The translations under genes and the position numbers were made by a program. Shown in pieces: positions 63,144 through 64,000 of a stretch of DNA of 64,000 nucleotides; positions within the stretch are counted from its first letter, which is position 1, and every line of letters starts with the position of its first letter. Source of the DNA: Dietzia lutea (lineage in GTDB: Bacteria > Actinomycetota > Actinomycetes > Mycobacteriales > Mycobacteriaceae); NCBI RefSeq assembly GCF_003096075.1, contig NZ_CP015449.1, positions 2,845,001-2,909,000 on the forward strand, in the 5' to 3' direction. The notes under the pieces are model-generated. The model did no database searches. It had not been told where the DNA came from and saw only the letters and a program-made list of their open reading frames with translations.

Positions 63144-63578
63144 CTCAGCCACGGCCGCCAGCCGCTTCTCGTCGATGGTGCGGTCGAAGACGAATGCGTA
63201 CAGCAGTCCGGCGCCGACGGCCGTGTACGGCCAGATGAGGTAGACGATCACGCCCATCGACATCGGGAGGCCCCAGAAGGTCGCATCACCGGCCTCGGCG
63301 ATCACCGACCACACCACCAGCACGGCCAGGACCGCGCAGTAGGCGCCGATACCGATCGTCGAGGCGCGGTCCCAGGTCCCGTTCGCGCGCAGCGAGCCGA
63401 GCAGCATCATGGCCACCGCGAACAGCGGGACGGCCAGGAAGACCATCTGCCAGACGTCGAAGAGCATGCCGACCAGTGCGAACGCGGCCACGCCGACGAA
63501 CACGTGGATAAGGGTGCCGGCGCGCTTGTGCTCGGGAATCGGGGCGCCGGCGCGGTCGAGGGCGGCGAGATCAGACAT
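63141..63578 (-). CDS. Small four-helix membrane protein paired with a solute symporter
   Basis: 145 residues. A short soluble start is followed by helices at about 22-42, 44-62, 75-95 and 105-130 (VGVAAFALVGMLFDVWQMVF, AYCAVLAVLVVWSVIAE, GVIVYLIWPYTAVGAGLLYA). The ATG overlaps the symporter stop by eight bases. Small membrane partners encoded after sodium:solute symporters are common (DUF485- or YhdT-like), though I cannot place this one in a named family. Likely needed for stability or function of the transporter. Confidence 0.75.
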   Translation of the reverse strand: MSDLAALDRAGAPIPEHKRAGTLIHVFVGVAAFALVGMLFDVWQMVFLAVPLFAVAMMLLGSLRANGTWDRASTIGIGAYCAVLAVLVVWSVIAEAGDATFWGLPMSMGVIVYLIWPYTAVGAGLLYAFVFDRTIDEKRLAAVAE

Positions 63579-64000
63579 GGTCGGGCCTTTCGGTGGAGGC
63601 GGCGGGCGAGGTGGCGGCGAGCGAGCCGTCGGTCCGGGCGACGGGGCCGCCGTAGAGGAACGCCAGGGTCGCGTCGGGGTGGCGGTTGCTCGTCATGAGG
63701 GAGACGACGTAGAAGAGCACGATCGACACGAGCAGCGAGATGCCGCCGACCTGCATGTAGGTGGGCACGGAGATGACGTCGCGGGCGGCCAGCGAGCTGA
63801 TGATCATGTTGCCGAGGATCGCGAAGACCACCGTGACCGTCGCGGCCGTGGCGGTCGCGCGCTCCCAGTAGATCGACATGACCACCGGGCCCACGATCGC
63901 CGCGGCGAACGCCGCCCAGCCCAGCGCGCCGAGCAGGAACACGACCTGCGAGAGGAACAGGGTGAGCAGGACCGACAGCACCACCAGCGTCAGGGTCGAC
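63571..64000 (-). CDS. Sodium:solute symporter, 3' end (5' partial)
   Basis: The frame is open to the right edge, so only the C-terminal ~142 residues are seen. There are three or four helices (LSVLLTLFLSQVVFLLGALG, WAAFAAAIVGPVVMSIYWER, VVFAILGNMIISS, ISLLVSIVLFYVVSLMTS) and a soluble tail. The pattern G-P-V-V-M-S-I-Y-W and the final helix fit the SSS family (acetate, proline or pantothenate type). Substrate not inferable from this part. Confidence 0.72.
   Translation of the reverse strand, partial: STLTLVVLSVLLTLFLSQVVFLLGALGWAAFAAAIVGPVVMSIYWERATATAATVTVVFAILGNMIISSLAARDVISVPTYMQVGGISLLVSIVLFYVVSLMTSNRHPDATLAFLYGGPVARTDGSLAATSPAASTERPDHV

Overview
The window is high-GC actinobacterial DNA, most likely from a mycolic-acid-bearing member of the Mycobacteriales; Dietzia or a close relative is my best guess from protein style. 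The reasons are an Ag85/Cmt-type mycolyltransferase (61724-62893), a three-domain LigD plus Ku end-joining pair, SipW-type export genes and strong G/C third-position bias. No rRNA, tRNA or CRISPR array was seen.

Layout. 1-4.6 kb is a scar zone: the 3' end of a secreted Ig-like protein, an EAL-domain relic, a small secreted protein, an intact alpha/beta hydrolase and a glycosyltransferase/deacetylase chimera, with a ~95 bp direct repeat. 4.7-9.8 kb (+ strand) and 17.8-27.6 kb (- strand) are two arms of one surface-polysaccharide locus. The genes for making and loading a bacillosamine-type sugar are split between the arms (PglE-, PglC- and PglD-like on the left, PglF/WbpM-like dehydratase on the right). 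The right arm also has a complete WbpA/D/E/B set for a UDP-2,3-diacetamido-glucuronic-acid-type sugar, plus Wzy, Wzx and a Wzz/BY-kinase co-polymerase.

The arms are separated by a nested insertion-sequence block (about 9.96-17.7 kb). Two apparently intact IS21-family elements with clear target duplications (10744-13088 and 14244-16828) have inserted into the istB and istA genes of one older, frameshifted IS21 element. A relic of a further IS21 copy lies on the left and an IS481-type fragment on the right.

28-50 kb is a mosaic of duplicated and decaying genes around DNA end-joining. There are two copies of a 92-aa acidic protein, two GNAT acetyltransferases, two YdcF/DUF218 proteins, one full Ku, one 3' Ku fragment and one probable older Ku relic. 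Embedded in it is a clean catabolic island (36.2-43.3 kb: two acyl-CoA dehydrogenases, enoyl-CoA hydratase, acyl-CoA ligase, MFS permease, GntR regulator), preceded by an amidase divergent from a LuxR-type regulator. A compositionally distinct gene with a HEPN RNase-like motif follows Ku (48571-49995).

50-64 kb carries a TauE/SafE permease, a quinone oxidoreductase, a BspA-type leucine-rich-repeat protein and a three-gene SipW-type unit: a dedicated signal peptidase flanked by two exported proteins that share one unusual N-terminal motif. LigD, small membrane and hypothetical proteins, the mycolyltransferase and the 3' end of a sodium:solute symporter follow. The SipW unit, the nested IS21 block and the split polysaccharide locus are the parts most worth following up.
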